Origin: RH-AL1 sp965198485
GTDB taxonomy: Bacteria; Pseudomonadota; Alphaproteobacteria; Rhizobiales; Beijerinckiaceae
Reading direction: 5' to 3'
DNA: 64,000 nt
NCBI GenBank assembly: GCA_965198485.1
Contig: CBDAPQ010000005.1
Span: forward strand, 2,728,001 to 2,792,000
Every line of letters starts with the position of its first letter. The first letter of the stretch is position 1. A model generated the notes under the pieces. It was not told the DNA's origin. It saw only the letters and a list, made by a program, of their open reading frames with translations, and did no database searches. This document shows positions 42,464 to 51,292 of this stretch, in pieces. The position numbers and the translations under genes were made by a program.

Positions 42464-42596
42464 CCCTATCGCGCCTGCGAACCGGGCCAGCGAGCTCAAG
42501 GCCCGCAGCATCCCCAATTTCGCCGCCGAGCGGCGTCATATCGGGCCCGCGAGAATCCCGGCGCGATCGGTGTCGGACCGGACCAGGAACACCGTC

Positions 42597-42938
42597 GTGA
42601 GCGAACGTCCCTCAGAGCCGCCGCCCTACTGGACGCAAAGCGCGCCGGCAGCGCGCTGGCAGCAGCAGAACGGCTCCACATTGCGGCGTTTTCTCGGCGG
42701 CTCGCCTCTCGGCGTGGTGATCAAGCTGGTCCTCGTCTCCTTCGTGGTCGGCGCGTTGCTGATGTGGCTGCGCATCACGCCCGCGGACGTCTTCGCCGAG
42801 TTGTCGGGGTTGTTGGGGCGGCTCTACAATCTCGGCTTCCAATCGCTGCGCGACTTCGGCACCTACATCGTCGCGGGCGCGGTCATCGTGGTCCCGGTCT
42901 GGCTGGTCATTCGCCTGCTCAGCTTCCGCGGCCGCTGA
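42597..42938 (+). CDS. DUF6460 membrane protein
   Basis: This 113-aa protein starts at a GTG at 42597 (AGGA eight bases upstream), with an in-frame GTG at 42570 as alternative. Its N-terminus is polar and proline-rich; then two membrane helices (VIKLVLVSFVVGALLMWL and GTYIVAGAVIVVPVWLVIRL) flank a segment ITPADVFAELSGLLGRLYNL, the DUF6460 pattern of alphaproteobacteria. The function is unknown. It lies ten bases before mscS and is probably co-transcribed. Confidence 0.83.
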   Translation: MSERPSEPPPYWTQSAPAARWQQQNGSTLRRFLGGSPLGVVIKLVLVSFVVGALLMWLRITPADVFAELSGLLGRLYNLGFQSLRDFGTYIVAGAVIVVPVWLVIRLLSFRGR

Positions 42939-42947
42939 TCGCCAGGC

Positions 42948-43961
42948 ATGGTCAACGCGCAATCGATCCTCTGGGGCAAGCTCACATACGTTTATTCGAG
43001 CTTGATCGAGCTCATTCCCAATATCGTCGCCGGCCTGGTCGTCCTCGGTGTCTTCGTCGGCGGATCGCTGCTGGCCGATCGTGCCGTCACCCGCGCGTTT
43101 CACGCGCGCCGGCAGTACGATCTCGGCCATCTGCTCGGCGGCTTCACCCGCTGGTCGCTGATCGTCGCCGGATGCCTCATCGCGGCCACGATCGTCTTCC
43201 CCTCGGTCAAGCCCTCGGACGTGCTTGGCGCGCTGGGCGTCGGCTCCGTGGCGATCGGCTTCGCCTTCAAGGACATCCTGCAGAACTGGTTCGCCGGTCT
43301 GCTTCTGCTGATTCGCGAGCCCTTCAAGCGCGGCGACCAGATCGTCATCGCCGGTTATGAAGGCACGGTGGAGCATATCCGCGCCCGCGCCACGACGATC
43401 AAGACCTACGACGGGCGTCGGGTCGTTATCCCGAACTCCGACATCTACACGCAGCCGGTCACGGTCAACACAGCCTACCCGATCGTGCGGTCCACCTACG
43501 ACGTCAGCATCGGCTATGGCGATGACATCGAGGCGGCGCGGTGCGTGATCCTCGACGCGCTCGACGGGCTCGAAGGCATCTCGCACGATCCGGCTCCCGA
43601 GGTGATCCCGTGGGATCTCGCCGGCTCCTCGGTGAACCTGCGGGTGCGCTGGTGGACACAGTCGCCGCGTATCAAAGTGGTGCTGGCGCGAGGCCGGGTC
43701 ATCGCCGCGGTGCGAGACGCGCTGACCCAAGCGCAGATCGACATGCCCTACCCGACCCAGGTCATGCTGTTCCACGACCAAACCGAGGAAAGCGACGGCG
43801 ACCGACGCCGCCAGCGCGAGGGCTGGCCGGCGGGCGATTCTCCGCCGCGATCGGCGGTCGAGGCGAGGCAGCGCGCCGAACGTCCGGCGCAGCCCCGCCC
43901 CGACGCCATCTCGTCCGAAGGCGAACTCGAGCCGGAAACGGTACAAGCTGCTTCCGACTGA
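42948..43961 (+). CDS. mscS: MscS-family mechanosensitive channel
   Basis: MscS channels open under membrane tension and release solutes on osmotic downshock. The 337-aa protein has two N-terminal helices, then the pore helix region VLGALGVGSVAIGFAFKDIL followed by QNWFAGLLLLIREPFKRGDQ, the family signature, and a beta domain with VVIPNSDIYTQPVTV. The C-terminal 60 residues are charged and disordered (RRRQREGWPAGD), beyond the usual cage domain. Confidence 0.92.
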   Translation: MVNAQSILWGKLTYVYSSLIELIPNIVAGLVVLGVFVGGSLLADRAVTRAFHARRQYDLGHLLGGFTRWSLIVAGCLIAATIVFPSVKPSDVLGALGVGSVAIGFAFKDILQNWFAGLLLLIREPFKRGDQIVIAGYEGTVEHIRARATTIKTYDGRRVVIPNSDIYTQPVTVNTAYPIVRSTYDVSIGYGDDIEAARCVILDALDGLEGISHDPAPEVIPWDLAGSSVNLRVRWWTQSPRIKVVLARGRVIAAVRDALTQAQIDMPYPTQVMLFHDQTEESDGDRRRQREGWPAGDSPPRSAVEARQRAERPAQPRPDAISSEGELEPETVQAASD

Positions 43962-44114
43962 GAAGCGCGCGGTCGAGACGATGCGCCTCGCGGATCGCAC
44001 CCAAGGCGATCCGCTTGGCTGTGCAGAGCGTGCGCGGATGCCGCAACTCGCATTGCAGAGTGTTGTGGTCGCGTATATTCGAGGGGCGGAATGCTGAAGG
44101 TGAGGGGCACATCG

Positions 44115-44375
44115 ATGATACGAAAGGTCTTACTCGGGGCAGGCGCGATCGCGTTGCTCGCCGGGACCACGGCGCCGGCTGCGGCGCAGGTCGGCGACTT
44201 CTTCTGCTCGTCCTTCTCGGTGTTCTGCCCGGATCCGCCGCCGCCGCCGCCCCCGCCGCCGCCTATGGCTGAGCCCGCGCCGGAACCGGTCAAGCACCGC
44301 GCTCGCAAGCACAAGGTTGTCAAGAAGGTGAAGAAGGAAGCCGCCGAGCCGGCCGCCGCGCCGGCGCCGCAGTAG
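44115..44375 (+). CDS. small secreted proline/lysine-rich protein
   Basis: This 86-aa protein starts at ATG 44115 behind GTGAGGGG, with a signal peptide (MIRKVLLGAGAIALLAGTTA, cleavage near AAA-QVG). The mature part has two cysteines (FFCSSFSVFC), a run of eleven prolines broken by little else, and a lysine-rich stretch (KHRARKHKVVKKVKKEA). An in-frame ATG at 44091 is less likely. No domain is known; the polyproline run may span the cell wall. Confidence 0.68.
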   Translation: MIRKVLLGAGAIALLAGTTAPAAAQVGDFFCSSFSVFCPDPPPPPPPPPPMAEPAPEPVKHRARKHKVVKKVKKEAAEPAAAPAPQ

Positions 44376-44551
44376 CCTAAGGATCGAGCCGCGCGGCGCG
44401 ATCCCGTGCTGCGCGGCGTTGCCGGTGAGCGCTACGAAGTTTTACCGAACGATGACCTGGACGAAGCCATGTCTGGGTCGTGGAACGAGCGGGCTGGGGC
44501 CGCCGGCTCAGCCCGGCATGAGACGTAAGCACCTCGATCCTGAAGGGGACG

Positions 44552-44577
44552 GGCGCGGCCACTTCTCAAGCCGCGCC
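44552..44577 (-). terminator. possible terminator hairpin after ndk
   Basis: GGCGCGGC and GCCGCGCC form an 8-bp perfect stem 11 bases beyond the ndk stop on the minus strand. There is no T-tract, so function is uncertain. Confidence 0.4.
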
Positions 44578-44587
44578 GCCACTTTCG

Positions 44588-45010
44588 TCAGCCTACGATG
44601 TCGTTGCCGGCAAACCATTGTGCGATCTCGAGCTGCGCGGTCTCGACGGCATCCGAACCATGCGCAGAGTTTTCGCCCACAGAGATCGCGTGCTCCTTGC
44701 GGATCGTGCCGGCTTCGGCCTTGGCCGGATCCGTGGCGCCGAGAACGTCGCGGTAGGCCTTGATGGCGTTCTCGCCTTCGAGGACCTGCACGACGACAGG
44801 GCCGGCAACCATCGTCTCGACGAGTTCGCCGAAAAACGGTCGCGCCTTGTGCACGGCGTAGAAGGTCTCCGCCTGCGCGCGGGTCATGTGAACGCGACGT
44901 TGGGCGACGATGCGCAGGCCGGCCTTCTCGATCATCGCGTTTACTGCGCCGGTGAGGTTGCGTCGCGTCACGTCCGGCTTGAGGATCGAGAAGGTGTGTT
45001 CGATGGCCAT
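44588..45010 (-). CDS. ndk: nucleoside-diphosphate kinase
   Basis: Ndk balances nucleoside triphosphate pools by a phospho-histidine relay. The 140-aa protein starts MAIEHTFSILKPDVTRRNLT (ATG 45010) and has the active-site motif ISVGENSAHGSDAVETAQLE with the catalytic histidine in N-S-A-H-G-S-D. The Kpn-like loop is normal. I reject the longer frame from 45034 because it adds eight residues before the family start. Confidence 0.97.
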   Translation of the reverse strand: MAIEHTFSILKPDVTRRNLTGAVNAMIEKAGLRIVAQRRVHMTRAQAETFYAVHKARPFFGELVETMVAGPVVVQVLEGENAIKAYRDVLGATDPAKAEAGTIRKEHAISVGENSAHGSDAVETAQLEIAQWFAGNDIVG

Positions 45011-45149
45011 CGTCAGTGTCGTCCTGCTTGTCATGGAAAGGAGCGCCGGCTAGGTGCCAGATGCCGCTCCTTCAAGCAAGTCGCTCAAGCTCTACTCAGC
45101 CGTCCCGTAGCCGCCCGACGCGGTAGAGCCGACACCCGAGATCCGCGAC

Positions 45150-46325
45150 TCAGGCGAGACCGAACACGACCTTCACGCAGCCGTCCTTCTTCTCCTTGAA
45201 GGTCTTGTACAGCTCCGGGCCGTCGTCGAGATTGCGGCTGCGGTGAGTGATCAGCGAGGTCGTGTCGATCTTGCCCTCCTGGATCAGCTTCGTCAGCGGC
45301 TCGAGGTAGCGCTTCACGTGAGTCTGGCCACTCTTGATCGTCAGGCCTTTCTGAACGACGGAGCCCATGTTGATAGGCACCGGGCCGCCGTAGACGCCCG
45401 GTATCGAGACGATGCCGCACGGCCGCACCGCCTTGATGGCCTGCTCGAGCACGTAGGGGCGCTCGGTGGAGGTGAGCTTCTCCTGGATCGCGCCGATCGC
45501 ACCCATGATTCCGCCGTGACCCGCTGAGGCCTCCATGCCGACGCAGTCGATCACGCTGTCGGCGCCCTTGCCCTTGCTGATCTCGAGAATGCGCTCGTAG
45601 ACGTCCTCCGTGTCGAAATCGATGATGTCGGTCGCGCCCGACTTCTTCGCCAAAGCGACGCGCTCCGGCACGCTCTCGATGACGATGATGCGCCCGGCGC
45701 CCATGATCTTGGCCGACTGGATCGCGAAGATGCCGACAGGGCCGGCGCCCCAGATCGCGACGATGTCGCCGCCCTTGACCTCGGCGTGGTCGGCGCCCTG
45801 CCACCCGGTCGGAAGAATGTCGGTGAGGAACAGCATCTGGTCGTCGGTCATGCCGTCCGGCACGACCATGGGGCCGACGTCGGCCATCGGCACGCGGACG
45901 TATTCGGCCTGGCCGCCGGAATAGCCGCCGGTGAGGTGCGAATAGCCAAACAGACCGGCGGTCGTATAGCCGAACTGCTTGGCCGCCATCTCGGCGTTGC
46001 GGTTGGAGCGCTCGCAGACCGAGTAGTTGCCGAGCTTGCACTGCCGGCATTCACCGCAATTGATGTTGAAGGGCACGACCACGCGCTGACCCTTCTTGAG
46101 CTTGTGATTGGGACTGCCAACCTCGACGACTTCACCCATGAACTCGTGACCGAGAACATCGCCCGACTTCATCGTCGGCATAAGACCGTCCATCAGGTGG
46201 AGGTCGGAGCCGCAGATGGCGCAGCTCGTCACCTTGATGATGACGTCGCGCGAGTCCTCGATGGTCGGATCGGGGACGGTATCGCAGCGGATGTCGTTCT
46301 TGCCGTGCCAGCAGAGGGCGCGCAT
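45150..46325 (-). CDS. zinc-dependent alcohol dehydrogenase (formaldehyde-dehydrogenase-like)
   Basis: This 391-aa medium-chain dehydrogenase has the catalytic zinc ligands CAICGSDLHLMDG and GHEFMGEVVEVG, the structural zinc cysteines in NINCGECRQCKLGNYSVCER, and the nucleotide-binding loop IWGAGPVGIFAIQSAK. The layout and length match the glutathione-independent formaldehyde dehydrogenase/threonine dehydrogenase-like group common in this order; substrate preference is inferred. The start ATG 46325 (MRALCWHG) is the family start. Confidence 0.9.
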   Translation of the reverse strand: MRALCWHGKNDIRCDTVPDPTIEDSRDVIIKVTSCAICGSDLHLMDGLMPTMKSGDVLGHEFMGEVVEVGSPNHKLKKGQRVVVPFNINCGECRQCKLGNYSVCERSNRNAEMAAKQFGYTTAGLFGYSHLTGGYSGGQAEYVRVPMADVGPMVVPDGMTDDQMLFLTDILPTGWQGADHAEVKGGDIVAIWGAGPVGIFAIQSAKIMGAGRIIVIESVPERVALAKKSGATDIIDFDTEDVYERILEISKGKGADSVIDCVGMEASAGHGGIMGAIGAIQEKLTSTERPYVLEQAIKAVRPCGIVSIPGVYGGPVPINMGSVVQKGLTIKSGQTHVKRYLEPLTKLIQEGKIDTTSLITHRSRNLDDGPELYKTFKEKKDGCVKVVFGLA

Positions 46326-46511
46326 GAAAATCTCCAGCTTTGTTGCTCGACGCCCAGCCCTCAGGCGCCATCGAGCCACACAAGTTGAAGTTGCCGCATT
46401 CGTTCCCCGCCGTGCGAGGCGTTATACTATATCAACATATTGGTTAAGCATCGCGGTCGAGCACAACTCGATCGCGCGGAACGCGCAGTGCTGAGGCAGC
46501 ACATCCAAGCT

Positions 46512-46615
46512 CGTCATTCCGGACGAGCGAAGCGAAGATACGGAACCGGTGTGCTTCCTTGCTGTGCTTGGGAGAGCACCGGTTCCGGGTTCGGCTACGC
46601 CGCCCCGCAATGACG
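46512..46615. repeat. 104-bp palindromic repetitive element
   Basis: The outer arms CGTCATT and AATGACG and the inner arms GGAACCGGTG and CACCGGTTCC are inverted repeats, so the whole element can fold into a long hairpin. The left arm recurs at 28853-28892. There is no coding content. Similar short elements are dispersed in Hyphomicrobiales genomes. Confidence 0.8.
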
Positions 46616-46625
46616 CTTGCTAACC

Positions 46626-46649
46626 CTTGTCCTTCTCCATCTGCGCCTT
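46626..46649 (-). repeat. 24-bp copy of the helicase gene 3' end
   Basis: This segment matches 47345-47368, the last codons of the helicase gene (LKAQMEKDK), with one mismatch in 24 bases and in the same orientation. Here it ends in GGT TAG instead of AGC TGA. The two copies flank a 0.7-kb segment with a single membrane-protein frame. Confidence 0.65.
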
Positions 46650-46700
46650 CAGCCGCAAAGAATTGCGCCTCCCCAGCATTTAGGGTGTCTTGTCCGGCCG

Positions 46701-47141
46701 CTAGCTCGGCCGACAGGTCCGCCCAAATGGGTACCTTCTCGTCAGCGCAAGTCCTGCGAAAGAGAGCAGAACGACAAGAAAAGACATGAAGGCCGCTGCG
46801 GATGCCAAGCCGGTCAATTGATGGAATTGTCCTTTCCGCCAGAAGTCGGCAAGCGAAATGCGCGCGAGCCATGGTGTCAAACAAGCCATTGCCGCTACGG
46901 CGACCACTAAAATTGGCACAACAAAGTAGAACAACAGTGTCTGGTCGAAGCGGCGCGACCAAGCGATCGTGCCCGCGTACATTTGCACATAGCGAAGCCG
47001 GGCGACGATCAGCGTCGAGACGGGGATCAGCGCAAGCAAGACCATCGCGATCGCCACAAAGCTTTCATCTCGAAGCCGAGCCTGAAAACCACTTCTCAAA
47101 ACACAACCCGCGACCGAAGAAAGTGCAATTTGCAGGTACAT
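46701..47141 (-). CDS. hypothetical membrane protein in low-GC patch
   Basis: This is a 146-aa frame with three clear hydrophobic helices (VAIAMVLLALIPVSTLIVA; LLFYFVVPILVVAVAAMACL; SAAAFMSFLVVLLSFAGLAL). I do not recognise a family. The start at ATG 47141 lacks a strong ribosome-binding site. GC content is below that of neighbouring genes, and the frame lies between two copies of the helicase 3' end, so it may be a recent insertion. Confidence 0.5.
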   Translation of the reverse strand: MYLQIALSSVAGCVLRSGFQARLRDESFVAIAMVLLALIPVSTLIVARLRYVQMYAGTIAWSRRFDQTLLFYFVVPILVVAVAAMACLTPWLARISLADFWRKGQFHQLTGLASAAAFMSFLVVLLSFAGLALTRRYPFGRTCRPS

Positions 47142-47343
47142 GATTGGGAACAGCTTCTTTATGCCAACCTATTTTGTCTTGGAAGGGATATCCTAAGCAT
47201 ATCCTTCTCCGTCGATCCGATTCGAATGCTGTATTGAGGTAAAAACAGGAATAAGATTTGACTTGCAATAGTCTAGCGTTTTTGATCGAGGCCCTTAGAG
47301 CGCGAGACCGTCAAACACGTATGGTCGTCGCAGCATGAAAAGC

Positions 47344-50300
47344 TCAGCTCTTGTCCTTCTCCATTTGCGCCTTGAGGGCGGCGAGCTTGGCGAAGGGGGA
47401 GTTGGGGTCGGGCTGGCGGTCGCGCTCGCGGGGCTTGGGAGCCTCGGTGGTCTGGAACGACGGCGCGCGGCCGCCATCGCGACGACCGCCGCCGCTCGCC
47501 GAATTGTCACGATGGTCGCGTCGGGGCTCGCCGCGACCATCGCCGCGGGAAGATCCGCGCTGGCCGTCGCGGCCGCCCGGTGCGCCGGCGGCACCCTCGC
47601 CGCCAGCGCTGGAGGGACGCTTGAAGTCGCGAAAGCGGTTGTTGCGCTGCCCTTCTGGGCGCGGCGGCCGGTCGCCGGCCTCGGCGGCGACCGGGACCGC
47701 CTCGCCGGGCGGCGTCTGCGGAGCATCCTGCGGGGCGCGCTGCCCCTGGAACGCCGCGCCGCCCTGCCGGCGCGGGCCACGGTTGCGGGCCTCGCCGCCG
47801 GGGCGGCGATTGCTGTGCACGTTGTGCCGATGGGGCCGCCACACCTCGATGGTCGGGATCTCGACCGACTCGGCCGGCGCCTCTTCGCCGGCCGGCTCGA
47901 CGCTCGCCGCTGCGACCTCCTGCGGGTCGGGCTCGATGCCCGGCACGCCCTCGATCATCGCCTCGATGACCGCGGCCGGTCCGGCTGTCGTGCCGTCGGC
48001 CACGTCGCGAGCCTCGACCAGCGCCTCCACCGTGGCCGCCTCGCTCGCCGCCGGAGCGTCGGCCGCGGCTTCCGGCTCGATCGCGGCGGTGGCCGGCGCA
48101 TCGGGGACGGCGAGCGTGCCTTCGTCGATCACGGGAGCCGCCGTGGCCGCAGGCTCCTCCTGCGCCGCGGCATGGTGCTCGACCGCGGGTGCTTCTTGTG
48201 GCGACGGCTCGACCGCCGCCTGCGGCAACGGCTCGATGGCCTCCAGCGCACCACCTTCCAGCGCGGCGGCGATGAGCTCGCTCTGCCGGGCGAGGCTGAC
48301 GCGGCTCTCCAGGTCGTCCGCCGGCTTCGCGTCCGCCGGCGTCTCCACCGCCGCAAGCTCTTCCGCCGCCGCGGTTTCGGCGGCCGGCGCGTCGGCGATG
48401 ACCGTCTCGGTCGCCTGCTCCTCGGCGCTTTGCAAAGCGGCGGCCGGCGGCTGCACCGGCTCCGTCGAGGCCTTGGGCACCAGCGGCACGGTGATCGCCG
48501 GCCCGGGGCGACGGTCGACGACATAGCCGAGCGACTTCAGCACCGTACCGAAGGCTTCCGCCGAGCAGCCGGCGAGCGAGGTCATGCCGACCGTCACCAC
48601 GAAGCCGTCGCCGTCGGCCGAGCCGGGCGGCGGGTCGCCCGGCGTGGTGCCGGGGCGGTAGGCGATGGCCGGGCGGATCAGGTCGGCGAGGCGCTCGAGG
48701 ATGTCGACGCGCACGGCACGCTCGCCGCACACGCGGAAGCCGGCGGCGCGGTAGAGGCCTTTGTTGATCGTGGCGTCGGCGACGAAGGAGGTGCGGCCGG
48801 AGGCGGCGAGGTGCGGCACCTCGTCGAGGCCCTTCACCTCTTCGACGCCGCCGTTCTTCAAGGCCCACAGCTGCGCGGCGAGCGCGCGCGGCGCCGGCTT
48901 CACCAGCGCCGGCAGGTAGATGTGGTAGGCGCCGAAGCGCACGCCGAGCTTGCGCAGGCTCGCGCGCGCCTCCTGCGGCAGGCTCTTCATCTCCTCGGAA
49001 ACCTTCGAGCGCTCGAGCACGCCCAGCGACTCGCCGATCTGGAAGGCGATGCCGCGCGCGATGCCGTCGAGGCCCTCGCCGCCCTCGAACTCCTTCAGCG
49101 TGCCGAGCAGCTTCTTGACATGCTGGGCGATCCAGAGGTCGAGGCGGCGCTGGACCATCTCCAGCGCCGGGCCGGTCAGCTGCTCGTCGGCGATGACGCG
49201 CACGTGCGGCTCAAGGATGTGCGGCCCCGCGACGATGCGTCCGACCGGCTCGCCGAGCCAGCGGATCAAGCCATCGTTGGCCAACACGAACGCCTCGTCC
49301 ACCGCCTCGTGGACGCGGGTGGCGCGCCCCTCGATCTCGGAGGCCAGCGCCTTCTGCGCGGCGGCGTTCAGCGTGCGCGCCTCCTCGCCCGCCGCCTGCG
49401 GGTCGGAGGTGAAGCGGAAGCCGTTGAGCTGGCCGACGTGCTGGCCTTCCACCATCACGTCGCCGCCGGAGGTGATTTCGGCTTCCATCAAGGCATTCTC
49501 TCGTAACCGTCGCCGCAGGAGGCTGGTCCTGCGATCGACGAATCTCTGGGCCAGGCGCTCGTGAAGGGCGTCGGACAGGCTGTCCTCTACCCGACGCGTC
49601 ACGCCCTGCCAATGCTGCGGATCGCGCAGCCAGTCCGGGCGGTTGGCGATGTAGGTCCAGGTCCGCACCTGAGCGATGCGGTTGGCGACGACCGCGATCT
49701 CGCCCTCGGTACGGTCGAGCGCGTCGAGGTGGCGGGCGAACCAGTCGTCGGGAATGCGCCCGTTGCGCACCACGAAGCCGTAGACCTGCAGCACCAGCTC
49801 GCAATGCGCCGCCGGCGACAGCTTGCGGTAATCCGGGATCTGGCAGCATTCCCACAGCCGCGCCACGTCGCCGCGGTTGCGCGCGACCTTGCGGACGTCG
49901 GCGTCGCGCGAGGCGATATCGAGCGCCATCTGGTCGGCGGCGAGCGGCGCGCGCGTCAGGCCTGGCTCGCCCGGCAGCATGTCGAGCGTGGCGGTGAGGT
50001 CCTCGATCGAGCCCATGTCGAGCTGCGTGTTGCGCCATTGCAGCATGCGCACGGGATCGAACCGGTGATCCTCGAGCATCTCGACGAGCTCCTCGTCGAA
50101 CGGCGGGCAGCGCCCCGTTGTGCCGAAGGTGCCGTCCTTGAGATGTCGCCCGGCGCGGCCTGCGATCTGGCCGAACTCGGCCGGGTTGAGCCGGCGGTAA
50201 TGCCAGCCGTCGAACTTGCGGTCGCCGGCAAACGCGATGTGGTCGACGTCGAGGTTCAGCCCCATGCCGATGGCGTCGGTGGCGACGATGTAGTCGACGT

Positions 50301-50973
50301 CGCCGGCCTGGTACATGTCGACCTGGGCGTTGCGGGTGCGCGGCGACAAGGCGCCCAGCACCACCGCGGCGCCGCCGCGCTGACGGCGGATCCACTCGGC
50401 GATGGCGTAGACCTCCTCGGCCGAGAAGGCCACGACGGCGGAGCGCGGCGGCAGGCGCGAGATCTTCTTCTCGCCGGCGAAGCTGAGCTTCGACAGGCGC
50501 GGGCGCGTGATCACGTGAGCACCCGGCAGCAGGGTTTGCAGCGGCCGCTCCATCGTGCCGGCGCCGATGAGCAGCGTCTCCTCGATGCCGCGGCGGTTGA
50601 GCAGGCGATCGGTGAAGGTGTGGCCGCGATCGAGGTCGGCGGCGAGCTGGATCTCGTCGATGGCGACGAAGGCGAGGTCGAGGTCGCGCGGCATCGCCTC
50701 GACGGTGCAGATCCAGTAGCGGGGTGAGCGCGGCTTGATCTTCTCCTCGCCGGTGATCAGCGCCACCGCCTCGGCGCCCACCTTGTCGACGACGCGGTTG
50801 TAGACCTCGCGCGCGAGCAGCCGCAGCGGCAGGCCGATCATGCCGGAACGGTGCGCCAGCATGCGCTCGATGGCGTAATGCGTCTTGCCGGTGTTGGTCG
50901 GCCCCAGCACCAGGGTCACGCCTGCGGCGCGATCCGGCCGCGCCGGGCCGGCCACGGAAAACGGAAGGTTCAT
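47344..50973 (-). CDS. Suv3-like DExH/DEAD RNA helicase with long disordered tail
   Basis: This 1209-aa protein has a helicase core in the first 450 residues: LVLGPTNTGKTHYAIERM (Walker A), VAIDEIQLAADLDRG (motif II DEIQ), IVATDAIGMGLNLDVDHIAF and QIAGRAGRHLKDG (motif VI). These match mitochondrial Suv3 and its alphaproteobacterial homologues, which unwind RNA with the degradosome nuclease. Residues about 450-800 hold the Suv3 C-terminal domains. The last 350 residues are Ala/Glu/Pro-rich, then Arg/Gly-rich (RRDHRDNSASGGGRRDG), suggesting RNA binding. Frames on the opposite strand are shadows. Confidence 0.92.
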   Translation of the reverse strand: MNLPFSVAGPARPDRAAGVTLVLGPTNTGKTHYAIERMLAHRSGMIGLPLRLLAREVYNRVVDKVGAEAVALITGEEKIKPRSPRYWICTVEAMPRDLDLAFVAIDEIQLAADLDRGHTFTDRLLNRRGIEETLLIGAGTMERPLQTLLPGAHVITRPRLSKLSFAGEKKISRLPPRSAVVAFSAEEVYAIAEWIRRQRGGAAVVLGALSPRTRNAQVDMYQAGDVDYIVATDAIGMGLNLDVDHIAFAGDRKFDGWHYRRLNPAEFGQIAGRAGRHLKDGTFGTTGRCPPFDEELVEMLEDHRFDPVRMLQWRNTQLDMGSIEDLTATLDMLPGEPGLTRAPLAADQMALDIASRDADVRKVARNRGDVARLWECCQIPDYRKLSPAAHCELVLQVYGFVVRNGRIPDDWFARHLDALDRTEGEIAVVANRIAQVRTWTYIANRPDWLRDPQHWQGVTRRVEDSLSDALHERLAQRFVDRRTSLLRRRLRENALMEAEITSGGDVMVEGQHVGQLNGFRFTSDPQAAGEEARTLNAAAQKALASEIEGRATRVHEAVDEAFVLANDGLIRWLGEPVGRIVAGPHILEPHVRVIADEQLTGPALEMVQRRLDLWIAQHVKKLLGTLKEFEGGEGLDGIARGIAFQIGESLGVLERSKVSEEMKSLPQEARASLRKLGVRFGAYHIYLPALVKPAPRALAAQLWALKNGGVEEVKGLDEVPHLAASGRTSFVADATINKGLYRAAGFRVCGERAVRVDILERLADLIRPAIAYRPGTTPGDPPPGSADGDGFVVTVGMTSLAGCSAEAFGTVLKSLGYVVDRRPGPAITVPLVPKASTEPVQPPAAALQSAEEQATETVIADAPAAETAAAEELAAVETPADAKPADDLESRVSLARQSELIAAALEGGALEAIEPLPQAAVEPSPQEAPAVEHHAAAQEEPAATAAPVIDEGTLAVPDAPATAAIEPEAAADAPAASEAATVEALVEARDVADGTTAGPAAVIEAMIEGVPGIEPDPQEVAAASVEPAGEEAPAESVEIPTIEVWRPHRHNVHSNRRPGGEARNRGPRRQGGAAFQGQRAPQDAPQTPPGEAVPVAAEAGDRPPRPEGQRNNRFRDFKRPSSAGGEGAAGAPGGRDGQRGSSRGDGRGEPRRDHRDNSASGGGRRDGGRAPSFQTTEAPKPRERDRQPDPNSPFAKLAALKAQMEKDKS

Positions 50974-51292
50974 CAGGCGCCTGCGGTTCGGACACCCATT
51001 ACGTCGTCAATCCCGGCGGATTGCGCAACCTTCGCCGCGGGAAGGGTGGTCACACCGGCGATGTCGACGCGCCCTTGTCCCCGAGTGCTAACGCCGATGC
51101 TCGGTAAGCCTCCTCGTCGACGAAAGCGTCGCGGGAGGCAGAAGAACGGCGGGTTCAAATAGTAGTCCGAGGCCGACAGAATCGGCTCCTGGCGTCAGGG
51201 GCGAGAACGACGATGTGCAGCAAGGGGCAATGGGAAGAATGTTCACGAAATTCAGATTAGCTGCAGGCGCTGACTGAGAATTTCGGACAAGA
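50974..51292. other. divergent intergenic region, helicase and hybrid kinase
   Basis: This 319-base stretch separates two outward-facing genes. It contains a small hairpin CGACGAAAGCGTCG near 51115 and no recognisable gene. Promoters for both genes must lie here; I cannot pinpoint them. Confidence 0.45.

Noticed and set aside
47335..49506. 723-codon plus-strand frame over the helicase
   Set aside because: Arises from GC-rich third positions opposite the helicase tail; no motif.
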